Positions 42,909 through 55,932 are shown, counted from the stretch's first letter. The stretch: 58,478 nucleotides of DNA from Zygnema cylindricum (GCA_037447655.1 JBBHKE010000001.1:1-58478), one strand, 5' to 3'. The notes: generated by a model not told the origin, from the letters alone. Program-made: numbers and translations.

Positions 42909-43671
42909 CCTCTCACAACCCTTATCTCCTAACTGTAAGAACCAATCAGAATAATATACACTACAAAAAAGTACTACTACCGATGTACTTTTTGTACGAC
43001 CTTTGTACGACAAGGCCATTAAGCAGACGCGTGTCCATTTTCCACTCGTCCGTACGTTCCTCAAAATTCCCACGACCGAATGTTATCTCTCCACGTGGCA
43101 CCAGGTCATGCCACGTCACTAAATGCCAAAGTGACCATTCCGAGATATTAGCGATGATCTACGCCGTTGGATTTTACTTGAAATGCAATCTAATCCGTTA
43201 TAAATACTTGCGCGATATTTGATTCACAGTCGAAACAAAATGCGCAGTATCCGTTTCAAAGTAGTATCGTACTTCGTACTTTATAAAACTGTATCTATGC
43301 ATGCCGTATAGAGTTTTAGTTAAATGAATTTGTTCCCTCCTAAATACATATATATTTATCACATACTATAGCATTTAGCATTGGTCTTAGTCTAATAGGA
43401 TAAAGCTGACCGCTATCAGCTAACTTGACGAATGGCAGGTACCGGGATCAAATCTTGGGTCAGTCAAGTATATTTTTAGTAACCTACTAAAAATAACTGC
43501 ATGTTGAACTAAGGCAATCATTGATTAACCACCCTCTCAATCCTTCAGTGACTACAACAAGTATGGGGGCTAGAGAGAAGAGGTGGAGGCAGGATGTCCG
43601 TCCTTTTTTTTTCCTTTTATACTAACATATTTAAACCTAGAAAATACTCTAGAAATCTATTAATTTCAACA
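42909..43671 (-). mobile_element. Truncated A-type copia LTR, minus strand
   Basis: The start TGTTGAAATTAATAG is at 43671. The sequence follows the element A LTR for about 760 bp and stops at the boundary with element D; the U5 end of about 290 bp is missing and is not found on the other side of D. Confidence 0.85.
43388..43477 (+). promoter_or_regulatory. Antisense tRNA-like Pol III module (truncated A-type LTR)
   Basis: A-box TAGTCTAATAGG (43388-43399, full fit to TRGYNNARNNGG), B-box GGATCAAATCT (43445-43455) and TTTTT (43473-43477). This is the best-preserved copy by consensus. Confidence 0.6.
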
Positions 43672-45490
43672 CAAAAAACATATCACCAACTTTAGTTAAT
43701 TAAAATCCAGAGTGTGACTGTGTGACAAAAGTTTTTTTATTGTTAGCTCTGTTTTAATGTCATGGAATACAACAGGCAAGTACTAACCAAAAACTGTAAT
43801 TCTTATGGAATTTTGCAAATAATTATTTGCCATGTTTAAAATAGCTAAGTACTAGGCTGACCAAAAATAAAAGTAGAAATAAATTCCAAGACTGGGGACG
43901 AAAAGTAACACGAGAATACTATTTCTTTTCCAAAACTAAGATTTGCAGTTAGACTAATTTTACTGCAAAAAAAAAAATCCATTCACTTCGGCTGGAAATT
44001 TTGGAGAGGGAAGAGTTTCATCAGCTTCAATAATTTATTCTTAGAAAAACAAAAACAAATAAACAATACAATCAAAGATAGAGCAAAAAAAAAAAACTAT
44101 AGATAGTCATTAGTTGGAACTACATATAAAAAGATATATAAAATCGCCATGGAAACACCTCCACCTTACAGGTTGCATGACAAAATGTTGATGGGATGAA
44201 ATGCGAGAGTTGTAACATTGACAAACGGTTTTTCCAACACCATCTACAAAATCCGACCAACTTTAGAAATACGTGGATATTAAACATGCCACGTTTTTTC
44301 GGCAACAACCAATGAAACAATTCTGACGGCGGCTGATTAGCTTTTGTCAGCATATTACCTACAATTAGAATTAACATGTATCCTAATAAGTGGTTTCCTT
44401 TATTTTACATTCAATAATAATTAACAGTGATATTAATAAGAGGTTTGTTTGATGTTTGATCTAAGTAAACGCATCCTTATTAAACTTATGTCCCAATATT
44501 ACAATGCATGAATTATAATAAAATAACCCACCGGGCACCTTATTAAGGTTAACGGTCCATATTTAACGTCATACGACGTTCGTTCTCTCCGCGAACGACA
44601 AGAAAATAAAAATCAAACACTAAGTTCAATGTAAGTTATGTGAAACGAAACGTCAACATAAAATATCTTTCGTTACAGTTTCGTTCATTACACAATACAA
44701 AACTGAACTTGATGAACATATTAAAATTGTACGGTTGCGTAACGTTATAACGAAATTGCGTTTTACAACCCGAAGCATGGATTCGAATGTATGGCGTGAC
44801 AATGTAAGTTTCGTCCTATGTTGTCCTCTCACCTTTTTTACTGTAATCATATTCACCGCGCGCGAAAACAAACCCTTCATAGAATTATGAATGAACTTAA
44901 GTGAACGTACATAAACCCGTACGTTGCGACGGTTTTTACTCGTACCTATTTTAGTGTATAATTATGAACGGCGTAATGATTGTATATAAAAAAACAAAAA
45001 ATAGAATTATGGACGACGTCGTACGGATTGTATGAATTTGTACTTCTACCTTTTTTAACGTATATGTTATGACGGCGCATCATGTATACCTAAATCAGCG
45101 TTATGGAGAAATTACAATTAAACATTTTTTTGATAATGGGATTGATACACAATTTAGCGTAAATGATACTAATTCTTTATTCACACTAATAATTTATATA
45201 CGCTAATAACGATTCACGGTGTACTTTATTATACAAGGTCAATAATATAATACAATATGTTATAAAGTACTATTGTATGCATACTATAAATTTTTTAAGT
45301 TATCCCCGATATGGAATTTGTTGGTCTCCGACCGATATATCGGAACCTCTGACCGTTCGATAAGCGATAACTATCGATATCCGTGTTATCGCGATAAGTT
45401 TTTTACCGATACACAATACTACTAATAACAACCTACAGCGCGAGAAATTATAAAGTTGAAGGGAAGATCAATAGAGCGTGACGTGACATG
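43672..45490. other. AT-rich non-coding stretch
   Basis: No gene is supported. Around 45300-45425 there are CGATATATCGG and TATCGATA palindromes and an end-like CAATACTACTAATAAC, perhaps a decayed relative of the MITE at 8565-8953. Confidence 0.4.
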
Positions 45491-46211
45491 ATATCTGCAA
45501 CTCTGAGACCTCCACTAGTACTCAGAGTAGGCAGCTTGCTAGAAGCCTCTAAGATAACCTCGGTTCTTTAAGCTTTATCTAAATATTGCTGACACCGTGA
45601 CAGAATAAAAACTGACCGAACTGCACCCTTTGGAAGGGCTGACTCCCATGAGTCTGCCACAAAAAGAATCCTTGAATTTGCTCCCCTGAGCAGTTAATTA
45701 TCAATGGTCAAAATGACCCTTTTATACAAGAGCTCTCTGAGAGAGAGGCGGCTACCTCTAATTTTCTAAGTCCTAAACCCCTCTCTAAACCATCTCCTAC
45801 TGATGTACGGAGCCAATCAATTGAGTGTACAGTACAAAAAGGTACTTGGTCCTAAGTACTTTCTGTACGGCCATTGTACAACATGGCCAGAAAAACGACT
45901 CTTGACATATCCGGGTTCGCCATAGTATGTCTCGGAGATGCCGTTATCCAATGTCATGCTGCCACGTGTCACCCGTTGTGGTTATGACCGCAAAGCGCCA
46001 AATCAACCATTCCGCGATGCCGGCTTCTTTCTCCGTCGTTAGATTGATGTCGGCCTTAATTTATAGCCGTTAAAATACAAGTAGTACATTTCTGGTGTAA
46101 TTCTATTTTAAGTGTGTCTGTGTGATTGTGGTCCGTTTGTCAGTAAATCAAACTTCTCTATTTCGTCATCTTTAAGTAGTTATCGTACCTTATATATTTC
46201 AGCACTGGTCT

Positions 46212-46290
46212 TAGACTACAAGGTAAGACTAACGGCTACTTTGACGGATGGTAGGTACCAGGATTAAATCCTGGGTCCGTCAATCCTTTT
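46212..46290 (+). promoter_or_regulatory. Antisense tRNA-like Pol III module (element B 3' LTR)
   Basis: A-box-like TAGACTACAAGG (46212-46223), a B-box with one change, GGATTAAATCC (46261-46271), closed by a perfect CCAGG/CCTGG stem, outer pairing TTGACGGA/TCCGTCAA, and TTTT (46287-46290). The 5' LTR of this element lacks everything after the A-box. Confidence 0.5.
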
Positions 46291-49200
46291 GGTAAGTTTA
46301 TCAACGATCTGCCTTATTACTCTAGAAGGAGCATAGGCAGCCATGTCTCTAGCTTCCTCTCCAGCCTTCAGTGACTACGAGAAGTATGGGGGCTAGAGAG
46401 AGAATCTAGAAGCAGGCTGCCACTGCTTTTTCCTGCTCCTACTTAAATCATTTAAATAACCTAGAAAATACCTTTAATTTCAACACTCCCCTTATTTTCT
46501 AGTCACTTTTAATTTTAAGTCCACATATCACTCTGCAAAAAATTAATTTAGGAGAAGGTACAGGCTTAGTCATCATGTCTGCCACCATCTCACTGTCTGG
46601 TCTATATTCTAGACTTATTATTTTGTTCTCCACCTTTTCCCTAACTAAGCCAAGTCCGATATCCATGTGTTTTGCTTTAAAATGATGTTAAGGATTAGCA
46701 GCAATTGCAATTGTTACTTGATTATCACAGAATATTTTCTGAATTCCACTCTTAAGATGCCCCAGTTCACCAAGCAAAGATTTGACCCACATCAATTCTT
46801 TCATAGTAGAGCAAGATGTCATATACTCTGCCTCCATGGTAGACTGAGCAATGACCTTTTGCTGCTTATTGCTCCAGCAATAAGCACCATTCCCCACATA
46901 TAACACATATCCAGATTTACATCTTGTTAACGGAGCATCCTCATAGCTCGCATCACTTCAAGTGGTGATGTTAGTGTTTTCCCCACCCAGATACAGCCAT
47001 AGATACCTAGTTCCTATGAGATATCTGAGGAACCATTTTGCTGCTTCCCAATCCCTTTTGGTATGAGCATTCAGACTCCTACTCAGCACTCCTACAGCTG
47101 TTGCCAAATCTGGTTTGGTACAATTCATAAAATATATCAGACTGCCCACTACTTGTCTGTATGGAATAGTCTACATAAACTTCTTTTCTTCTGGACCTAG
47201 TTCATCATCTAGAATGAGGATGTCTCCTTCCTTACTCCCCTCACTTCCCTTCTTTAGATCCATGGGAGTCATGCAACTGTTGGCTTTGTTCATCTGAAAA
47301 TTTTCCAACATGTTTCCAATTGCCACTTTCTGAGTTAGTCTAATTATCCTCTTTTTCCTATCTCTCTTTACTTGTATTCCCTGAATATATCTAGCCTCCC
47401 CTATATCCTTCATTTCGAATCTTCCCTTTAGATCTGTTTTTAGTTTGTTAATTTTCTTTAATGACTTACTTAGAACAAGAAGATCATCAAAGTAAATTGC
47501 AATAAAGATGACACCTTCCACATCTTCAAAAACATAAATTGAAAGGTCTGAACTGATGCAAAAGTATCCCAGACTGGGAAGGAACTCATCAAGTTTCTTG
47601 TTCCACTGTCTAGGCGCCTGTTTCAAACCATAGAGAGATTTGATCAGCCGCCATACCTTACTTTCCTCTCCTTGTTCCACGAATCCTTCCGGTTGTTGCA
47701 TGAAGATCTCCTCCTCTAGTTCTCCATGTAGGAACGCTGTATTTATGTCCATCTGGTGTACTTCCATGTCTTTTACAGCTGCCAGACTGAGAAGTATTCG
47801 GACCGAGGGAAATCTGACTACCGGAGCGAAGGTTTCTTCATATTCTATTCCCTCTTTCTGAGTAAAACCTTTAGCCACTAACCAAGCCTTATACCGCTCA
47901 ATTGTATTGTCCGGATTTAGTTTTAGTTTGAAAACCCACTTACATCAAATTGGTTTTATATCGGGTGGACAGTCCACCAGCTCCCATGTATCAGCCGCCA
48001 TGATTGAAGCCATTTCTTCATTGATGGCCATCTTCCACCGGTTTCTTTCCGGACAATTCATTGCCTCTTCATATGTTTGAGGTTCATTTGGGTGAGATAG
48101 TTTAGTTACCTTGTTATTAACTTGTTTCTATTGAAGCCTTTTGTTGCTTCTTTTCCCTCCCTCAAAATCTGCCGCTGGAATAGATGGTTCTCGTGGATTC
48201 TTTCGATTCACCACGGCTTGTCCCCTGTCCCTCGGATCCATATCCGTTTCCACCACGTCTTCCGCTTATGTTATTGGTGTTTCCATGTTCAACTCTTTCT
48301 CTGTCACTTTTGAATATGCAAGGATATCATCCGAACCTGCAAGAGTATCGTTTTCTTGAAAACCCGGATAGATAGGGAGATGAACGTAATCAGAATTTTC
48401 TGACTCAACTCTGATTCTGACTGATTTTGAGGATTTAAAGGGATCTACCGACTTCCCTTCATCCATAGCTACTAGATGTTTTACTAAAATTATATCTTCT
48501 CTCTTTAGATCATACACTCTATACCCTTTTACATCCTCATCATATCCTAGCAAGTATCCGGGTTTCCCTTTAGGATCTAGTTTCCAGTTTGATTTATCTG
48601 TATCTAAACTGAAGACTTTACTACGAAACACCTTTAAGTGAGATAGATCTGGTTTTCGGCCGGTCAATTTCTCATATAGAGTTTGGCCTTTCACCGCCGA
48701 AGTTAGAACTCTATTTCTCAAATAATTAGCACAATTCATAGCTTCTGCCCAAAATCTTTTTCCTATCCTTTTATCTGATAACATACTCCGGGCATTATCA
48801 TTTAGTGTCCTATTTTATCTCTCGGCAACACCATCCTGTTCCAGGTTTTTTGGAACTGTCTTTTGATGTTGAACACCATCCTCCCTTAAGAACTCCTCAA
48901 ATTGATTGGAGGTATATTCCCCTCCATTGTCACTTGTTACTCTATTTATTGAGGTCTCGTGAAATTTCTCGACCCATGTCTTATATTGTTTGAAATACTC
49001 CGGAGTTTCTGATTTATTTTTCAGAAAGTATACCCGCGAGTATCGAGACCAATCATCAGTAATGGTTAGCATAAATCTTTTGCCTCCGGGTGATGGCACT
49101 CTCGTCGGTCCCCAAATGTCCGTGTGTACCAACTCAAGAACTTTTTCTCCTTTATAAGTTGCTTTCTTTGGGAATGGTAATCTGTGTGCTTTTCCTTGAG

Positions 49201-49689
49201 CACACCCACTGCAATCACTCACATTATCATTTTCCCTAAAGCGTATCCCTTCAACTACTCCAAACTTTTTCATTTGTCTTAACTTTTCTAGATTCACATG
49301 CCCAAGTCTCTTATGCCACAACTTAATAACATTGACTCCAGCATAGTAAAGTTTGAGTTTTTCATTACTTAAAGCAAGCCTAAACATTCCTTGGCTACCT
49401 TTCTCAGCAGTGAAATACACATCTTCCTCAAAGCTAGCTGTAAATACTCCTTTTCTGGTGCTAGTTTCAAATCCTTTATCATCTAATACAGACGTAGAGA
49501 TAAGATTTTTGTTTAACTCCGGAATAAACAATACATCGGAGAACGTAACTATTGAGATTTTTCCCTCCACTACGACTTTCAGATCTACCGATCCTACATA
49601 AGTAGTGGTCACTACCCTCACATCCCCATATTCAATCTCTACAGTAGGGATCTTTCTCAACTTAGTTAACAGATGCTTATCTTTGCACA

Positions 49690-50988
49690 TGTTGATATTT
49701 GAGTATTTTCTAGGTCTATTTAGGATAGGAAAATAGCAGAGGCAGTCTGCCTCTAACTTCTTCTCCAAGCATCCACACTTGTTGTAGTCACTGGAGGCCG
49801 AAGAGGGAGCTAGAGCCATGGCTGCCTAAGCTGTCTAGAGAGACATGTAGTAGAATCTGAGTAGATTTACCAAAAAGAATGACGGACCCAGGATTTGATC
49901 CAGGTACCTGTCGTCCATCATAGTAGCCGTTTGCTTTGTCCGTTTAGTCTAGGACTTTTGCTAAGGTGAATAGGGTTTGATATGTATTTAAACAAATACA
50001 CGTAGGTTTTCCCATTTAACTAGATTACGCTCTATAGGACATAGAAACAGTTGTACTATTAGTACCGGAAGAAACAAATAGTACAGACATTTGTTTCGAC
50101 GGTTCGTATTTAATACCTATATCAATCAACGGCCGTGGTTTGCGCCGCTCTCGCGGAAAAGACAATTTGACGGTTTTCAGACTCCGCCACCCCGGATGAC
50201 ACGTGGCAACAACGTACATGATTACAGAATTTCCGGAACGGCAGAAAACAAATCTGGAAGTGACAAATGTCGCATTATGGCGACATCGAACAATGTACGT
50301 ACAGAAAGTACTCCGGCACTTGTACTTTCTTGTACGGTACCATTTTTCTAACGCGGCATGACTTGGCGCCACGTGGAGAGATAAGATTTGGAGGCAGGAA
50401 TTCCGAAGATTATAAGAGCGAATCCGGATAAAACATGTGTTGACTTTTTAGCCGTGTCGTACGATGACCGTACAAAAGTTACACTGGCATCTGTACCTTT
50501 ATGTACTATACAATAATGCAATTGGTCCGTACCTCAGTACTAGAGGGTTTTGAGAGGGGTTTACGACTTAGAATATTTCTGGTAGGTAGCTGCCTCTCCC
50601 AGAGAGCACCTTGTATAAATGGCAAACTTTGGCCAGCCATAACCATCAATTAAGTTGACCAAATTCAGTGATTCTTTTTGCTCCGGACTCAAAGGAGTCC
50701 AAGCTACAGAGGGGTGTAGTCGGTCACAGTGTTTTTGTGCCACGGTGGCTGCATTTCTAAAGGAAAGTCAAAGTGGGTAAATGTGTCCAAATCTCATATT
50801 CTAACTTTGCATTCTGTGGTGAAACTGAGCACACAAAAAGTCTTATTTCACAGGGGTGAAGCTAAAATGGGGTTCTGATTGTCAAAGAGTCAATCATTTG
50901 GGTTTATATAAACTTGGAGTCGGCCCATTCTAGATTAGCTTCTTTTGATCTGCGAATTCTGTGTGGCAATGGAGCCCCTAGAATTTCA
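49690..50988 (+). mobile_element. Solo LTR C nested in element B
   Basis: 1299 bp, starting TGTTGATATTTGAG and ending CCTAGAATTTCA, with the duplication GCACA at 49685-49689 and 50989-50993. It sits in the protease codons of element B, so it is younger than B. Hairpins at 50646-50658 (TCAA-TTAAG-TTGA) and 50685-50700 (GGACTC-AAAG-GAGTCC). ATG near the end at about 50969. Confidence 0.95.
49872..49951 (-). promoter_or_regulatory. Antisense tRNA-like Pol III module (solo LTR C)
   Basis: Minus strand: TAGACTAAACGGACAAAGC (49951-49933), GGATCAAATCC (49901-49891), TTTTT (49876-49872). The acceptor-like GGTCCGTCAT pairs with ATGATGGAC upstream. Confidence 0.55.
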
Positions 50989-52159
50989 GCACATGTGCAT
51001 GGATGCACTTGAATCCACAATCCAACCTCTTTCACCTTTCATTCCACCGAAAGCACATTTCTGCTTTCGTGGAATTTTGACATCTGTTTTTGCCTCCAAT
51101 TCCTCATCCAAGAGAAGTTCGTTGTTCTCCTCATCGGATTCCTCCTCGAGTACCTGTGTGACAAGTGCCTTTTTCTCCCCTCATGTTTGACCTCCGGTCT
51201 GCCCCTCCTTTATCCGAAGCTCGGTCAGTTTGGTACATTCTGCCATGTAATGCTAGGGTTTCATACAGAAATGACAAAGCCCCTTTGGTCCCTTTGTTCC
51301 GGATTCATCAGATTGATTTTTCAGGTCTTCCACTCCATGACTTCTAAGGGATTTCCGTGAATCTTTGTTTCTCCAACTTGCTCCATCCGCCAAGGCTTGT
51401 CCATTCTTAACTCCCCTCCGGATCTCGATTGTATTCTCTTGGACGAGAATCATACCAAATACCGAATTCCATATCCACCTGGAGTTTGGCACATCTTGTA
51501 CCCGGTTTACAATGTTCTCATACTCATCGGGTAGTTTCATGAGTAAGCAGTGTACCTTTGCCTTCTCGATTTCTACTTTTCCGGCACACTCTAACTCCAT
51601 GAATAGTATAGCCAGCTCATTGCATTAATCGAGCATCTTCTCTCCTTTGTGAAAGTATCCATTTATCCTTTGGTCTGCTAGCTTCTGTTCCTGAATAGTA
51701 CCGCTACGGTACATCTCTATAAGCGCGTCCCACAGATCGGATTCCCTTTCCACCTGCAAATGAGGGCCTGCGATTCGTTGTGTGAGATGACGGAGGACAA
51801 AATGCTTGGCTGCCATGTTGTTGTAGTCCCAGGTATCGATATCATTCTCCTCATTCCTCTGAATAAGAGACATGAAAGCAGATCCGGTTGTTATAGGTGT
51901 GGATTTCTCTTTTTCTTTCCCTTTTTCTATCACGATTCTTTCTCCGTCTTGTGATTCCTCTGATGACAGTGGATCTGGTTTCCTACCAAATCTGCTTCCT
52001 CCAAACCCTAGAGGAATAGCAGGACCGGATGGGCGCTTCACTCGCCCACTCACTATTCCCGAAAATATTTTCTCACATAGGGCTCCCATCATCATACTCT
52101 CCCAGTAGATGAACCCAGTCCCATTGAATATGGGCACCCTAGAGGGTGGGCCCATAACC

Positions 52160-52927
52160 TGCAACTCTGGGACCTCCATTGGTACTCAGAGTAGGCAGCT
52201 TCCTAGAAGCCTCTAGGATAACCTTATTTCTTTAAGCTTTGTCTGAATATTGCTTACACCTTAACAGAATACAAACTAACCAAACTGCACCCCTTGGAAG
52301 GGCTGACTCCCTTAAGTCTGCCACAAAAAGAATCCTTGAATTTGCTCCCCTGAGCAGTTAATTATCAATGGTCAAAATGACCCTTTTATACAAGAGCTCT
52401 TTGAGAGAGAGGCGACTACCTCTAATTTTCTAAGTCCTAAACCCCTCTCTAAACCCTCTCCTACTGATGTATGGAGCCAAATAATTGAGTGTACAGTAAA
52501 GAAAGGTACTTGGTCAGAAATACTTTCTATACGACCATTGTACAACATGGCCAGAAAGACAACGCATACCATATCCGGGTTCGCCATAGTATGTCCCGGA
52601 GATGCCGTTATCCAATGTCAAGCTGCCACGTGTCACCAGTTGTGTTTATGACCGCAAACCGCTAAATCAACCATTCCGCGATGCCGGCTTCTTTCTCCGT
52701 CGTTAGATTGATGTCGACCTTGATTTATAGCCGTTAAAATACAAGTAGTACATTTCCGGTGTAATTCTATTTCAGCTGTGTCTGTGTGATTGTGGTCAGT
52801 TTGTCAGTAAATCAAACTTCTCTATTTCGTCATCTTTAAGTAATTATCGTACCCTATATACTTCAGCATTGGTCTTAGACTACAGGGCAAGACTAACGGC
52901 TACTAGAAAATACCTTTAATTTCAACA
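52160..52927 (-). repeat. 5' LTR of element B with 222-bp deletion
   Basis: Compared with the 3' LTR, bases equivalent to 46241-46462 are missing; the junction is near 52903 with a CT microhomology. The loss removes the B-box, terminator and the conserved CCATGGCTGCC region but leaves the Pol II promoter side. Confidence 0.9.
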
Positions 52928-52932
52928 ATATC

Positions 52933-53391
52933 TCTTGTAAAGACTTTCTGCTGGATTTTTGTGGATTCGCCTTCGCCTTGTCAGAAAGAGCATGGCATTT
53001 GCCACGTGTGATCATTTCGGTGGTTGTCCATAGTCCCGCGAACTATACCATCCACGCGTACGGATTCAATACGTCTTGTAGTCGACTAGCTACCTCCCCG
53101 ATATTATTTATTATTTGTAAACCCTAATACAAAGCAGGATGGAGCGATTGAAGACCCAAAAATAATCGAACGGTCAGTTTTTGCGCTCAGACCCTTAGAG
53201 AATCTTTGGTCGGGATTTTTTGAAATGTTGTTTTTCAAACAACCATAAAAAAAAAATACGAGATGGTACCACAAAGTACCAAATTCTGTAAATAGCCGGG
53301 CAAATACGCCAAGAATGTTAATCATTAGGATTGTATTATGTCCGCTGGTTAGGGATTGGTACGGCATCCTTGATTTATGAAAAAATGAAAA
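52933..53391. other. Non-coding flank
   Basis: No gene seen. Contains short stretches similar to those around 7300 and 54300 (AGATTCTC-type), probably decayed repeats. Confidence 0.4.
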
Positions 53392-53622
53392 TAAGGGTAT
53401 TTCCCCATGTACTCGTAACTTAGGGTGAATTTCCATTACGACATTCTGTAATCGTACAGCCAACGTTACAGGATGCTACACTTTGAACAAAGTTCCATTG
53501 CGCAGAGTTTGTAATCCACGTGTAAGCAAAAGAGTGGCACCACGTAACTATAGATTTGATATTGAAAATTGTCAATGATTTCACACCGACCAAAAATCTC
53601 CATTTGCGTATCATGTACGTGC

Positions 53623-53928
53623 CATAGTTCAAAAGTAGGCATTTTTATGGTAGGCCTTTGGTCGGCGCCTCTATCGTAAGTTGTGTTATGGGCTTTTCAT
53701 GTGATCTTTTTAGATCACTACTTTCATTAGCGACCGTCCGATCGTCCAAATCTGACGGTGTAAATAATTTTTTTTGGTCCAAATGTTTTAATTGGTCTAA
53801 TTTTTGGTCTAAATGATTTAATTGTTCCGAATAAGTCCGAATACAATATGGGTCTTAAGGTCATATTGTATGTTTTGAATACAATAGGCATATTGTATGG
53901 GCCTACTTTCACCTACTTTTGAACTATG
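53623..53928. mobile_element. hAT-like MITE, CATAGTTCAAAAG family, copy 3
   Basis: 306 bp with ends CATAGTTCAAAAGTAGG / CCTACTTTTGAACTATG. The flanks GTACGTGC (53615-53622) and GTATGTGC (53929-53936) form an 8-bp duplication with one change. Confidence 0.85.
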
Positions 53929-54227
53929 GTATGTGCGTACCAGGTCATCGTGCAACACAACTTTTGTACTCTTTGCAGACGCCTTGTCACATACAACCTC
54001 ATTTTTTTAGGGTTATGTTTTTTCGCGTGACGAATGAGAGCAGCCATAAATAGTGTGACGAATGGGCGCTAATAGAAATAGCGCGTCGAAAGTGCGTTAC
54101 GACATTCCGTTTGTATTTTCTGTTGGATTTTTGGATGCCTATATCGTGTGCGAAATTTTTTGATTTCTGTTGGTCTTCAGCTTGACACGTATGCTCATTA
54201 TCTAGCGTGTCGCAGCTCATTTTTTCT

Positions 54228-54267
54228 GTAATTGGTAATATACCTCGTGAGGTACATTACCAATTAC
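54228..54267. repeat. 40-bp near-perfect palindrome
   Basis: 18 of 20 positions pair, with core TACCTCGTGAGGTA. It resembles the palindromes at 10320-10345 and 55458-55500. Confidence 0.9.
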
Positions 54268-55202
54268 AAAAACATTTGAAAAAAATGCTTCGCGAAAAAA
54301 CATCCACCGGTCATTGTTAACTCCCAAACTTTTGGAGAATATTGGCAAGATTCTCTTTAATGTTGTTTTCCTAATAAAAACAAAATAAGAGGTACTGCGT
54401 AGTACGAAGAGGTCTGAATTTCTCTAAACAACCTCACTTTTTGTCTAATGGAACTTAACCCTTAGCGAACTTACTTTGTATTTTAGCGCGGATCCGCTAG
54501 ACCTGGTTTTCAAGTGTCCCTATGTGTAAAAACGAAATCGTCACTTACATTTGTGACTATCGTATACGTCGACAATACCTGTGACGGTTGTCAGCGACTA
54601 CAATACGTGTTGTCGCACGTTATTTTTTGGAACTGCTTGTGACGTCCCATGTTTTACCGTGGCATTGTAGAGGTACCGCCTTCCAGCCTGTGCCGTTACA
54701 CGGTTTGAAGAAGATGTGCTTCGCCTTTGCGTCGCCTGTCCGGTCGACGTGAAATGGCATCGGAATTTCAAATACCCGTGCAAAAAATTATTCCGTTCTT
54801 GGTGAAAACGGACAAAACAAAACAAATTGTGTACTTTTCTTCGTCGTACTACACCATAACGAACAAAACATAGCGAATTTTGTACTTTTCTTTATCGTTG
54901 GAAACCTTTTGAATTGTTTTGAGCATTACGGCACGTGTATTTGTTTATCGAAAACACCTAGTTTTAAAACACATCGCCAATTTGTTTTAAATAAAAGTTT
55001 GAAGATGAGGTTTTTTGTCGTGGCCGTGGGTCGAAAAACACAAGACAAATTTTTGTACATCCTAAGTTCGAGGATGACGCAAATTGTACTCTAAAAATTT
55101 GCGATTCCTTCGTAGAGTTACGACTTAGGCAGTACAACGCTAAGTTTTACAGGAAAATGACAGAGAAAAACTCTTACATATGCACATGGGGACATACCCT
55201 AA

Positions 55203-55932
55203 TGTTTTTTTATTGCTTTAAATGTGCCCACTTAGGGTACTTCCCCATGTTTTAAAGTATCTATTTTTCTATGTCTTTTTGCCCTATAATTCAAGGAACT
55301 TTGACAAAAACTTTAGCCGTATGAGAAAATCATTTTTACCAAAGTACAATGAATGTGAATTCATACTTTGAATGTACGCGTGTTTGTCATTATGTGAACG
55401 CATTTTGGCGTTTTCCCGTTTTCGACCCCCGGGCAAGAGAATCCAACACAAAAAAAAACTTCATCCAAAATCACCTTGAGGGGGTGATTTTAGTTGAAGT
55501 ACAGCACAATGAGCGAATGAAAAACGAACCACGCACGCGCCACAAGCGTGTGAAAATTTTACAACAAGGGAGATTCCTCGCAAATTTTTCTCCGTGCCCG
55601 TGACGAGCATGTTCGGAAAAAAAATTGCAGGGGTCTCAGAACTCCACTTTCATTCATGGGGTCCTTTGCAAAATTTTGCGCCATCGTCGCCTCTCCCCTC
55701 TCCCTCGCACACCATCGCTTTTATCTCACACTTTTTAGAATAAGACAAGAAAATATTGGTTTAAAATGAAAGATATTTTAAAAATATTATTTTTGACAAT
55801 TTTTAGGTTTTTTTTTTAATGGCAAGTCGAGCAAGAAAAGTAGAAAAAACGAAATCGGAAAACCATGGCAGAAAGTTATTGAATCGGGGCACATTCTCAT
55901 GCGCTAAAGTTACAGTTATTTTTTGTCGTTTT
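55203..55932. other. Non-coding stretch with an imperfect palindrome
   Basis: Positions 55458-55500 form an imperfect hairpin (16 of 20 pairs, three-base loop) with core AAAATCACC...GGTGATTTT. No gene is supported. Confidence 0.5.

Larger units (their letters stand above)
46499..52179 (-). pseudogene. Broken copia Gag-Pol of element B
   Basis: It begins with an ATG in the LTR (52179) that reads through the primer-binding site; a second in-frame ATG is at 52155. Gag runs to a stop near 51625, then 51600-51253 with part of a CCHC knuckle (LCHFCMKP), then protease with DSSASMHM, where the solo LTR C is inserted. Beyond it: gag-pre-integrase and integrase (49700-48815, with HTDIWGP and SDNGGEYTS), integrase C-terminus (48784-48266), reverse transcriptase (47878-47171; the YVDD box is changed to YFDD), RNase H (47149-46688) and a TAG at 46501-46499. 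The catalytic Gly of the protease DSG is Ser. Confidence 0.88.
45491..52932 (-). mobile_element. Copia element B, minus strand, with nested solo LTR
   Basis: 3' LTR 45496-46485 (990 bp) and 5' LTR 52160-52927 (768 bp; 222 bp deleted). The duplication ATATC is at 45491-45495 and 52928-52932. The primer-binding site GGTTATGGGCCCACC is at 52159-52145 on the minus strand. The polypurine tract is at 46498-46486. The solo LTR C (49690-50988) lies inside. Confidence 0.95.
53392..55202. mobile_element. Possible inverted-repeat DNA element with nested MITE
   Basis: TAAGGGTATTTCCCCATGT (53392-53410) and ACATGGGGACATACCCTAA (55184-55202) are imperfect inverted repeats of the same type as those at 9768-10580. 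A second, inner pair (TTAGGGTGAATTTCCATTA near 53420 and TCTAATGGAACTTAACCC near 54448) suggests one element inside another. No transposase ORF is visible. Confidence 0.45.
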
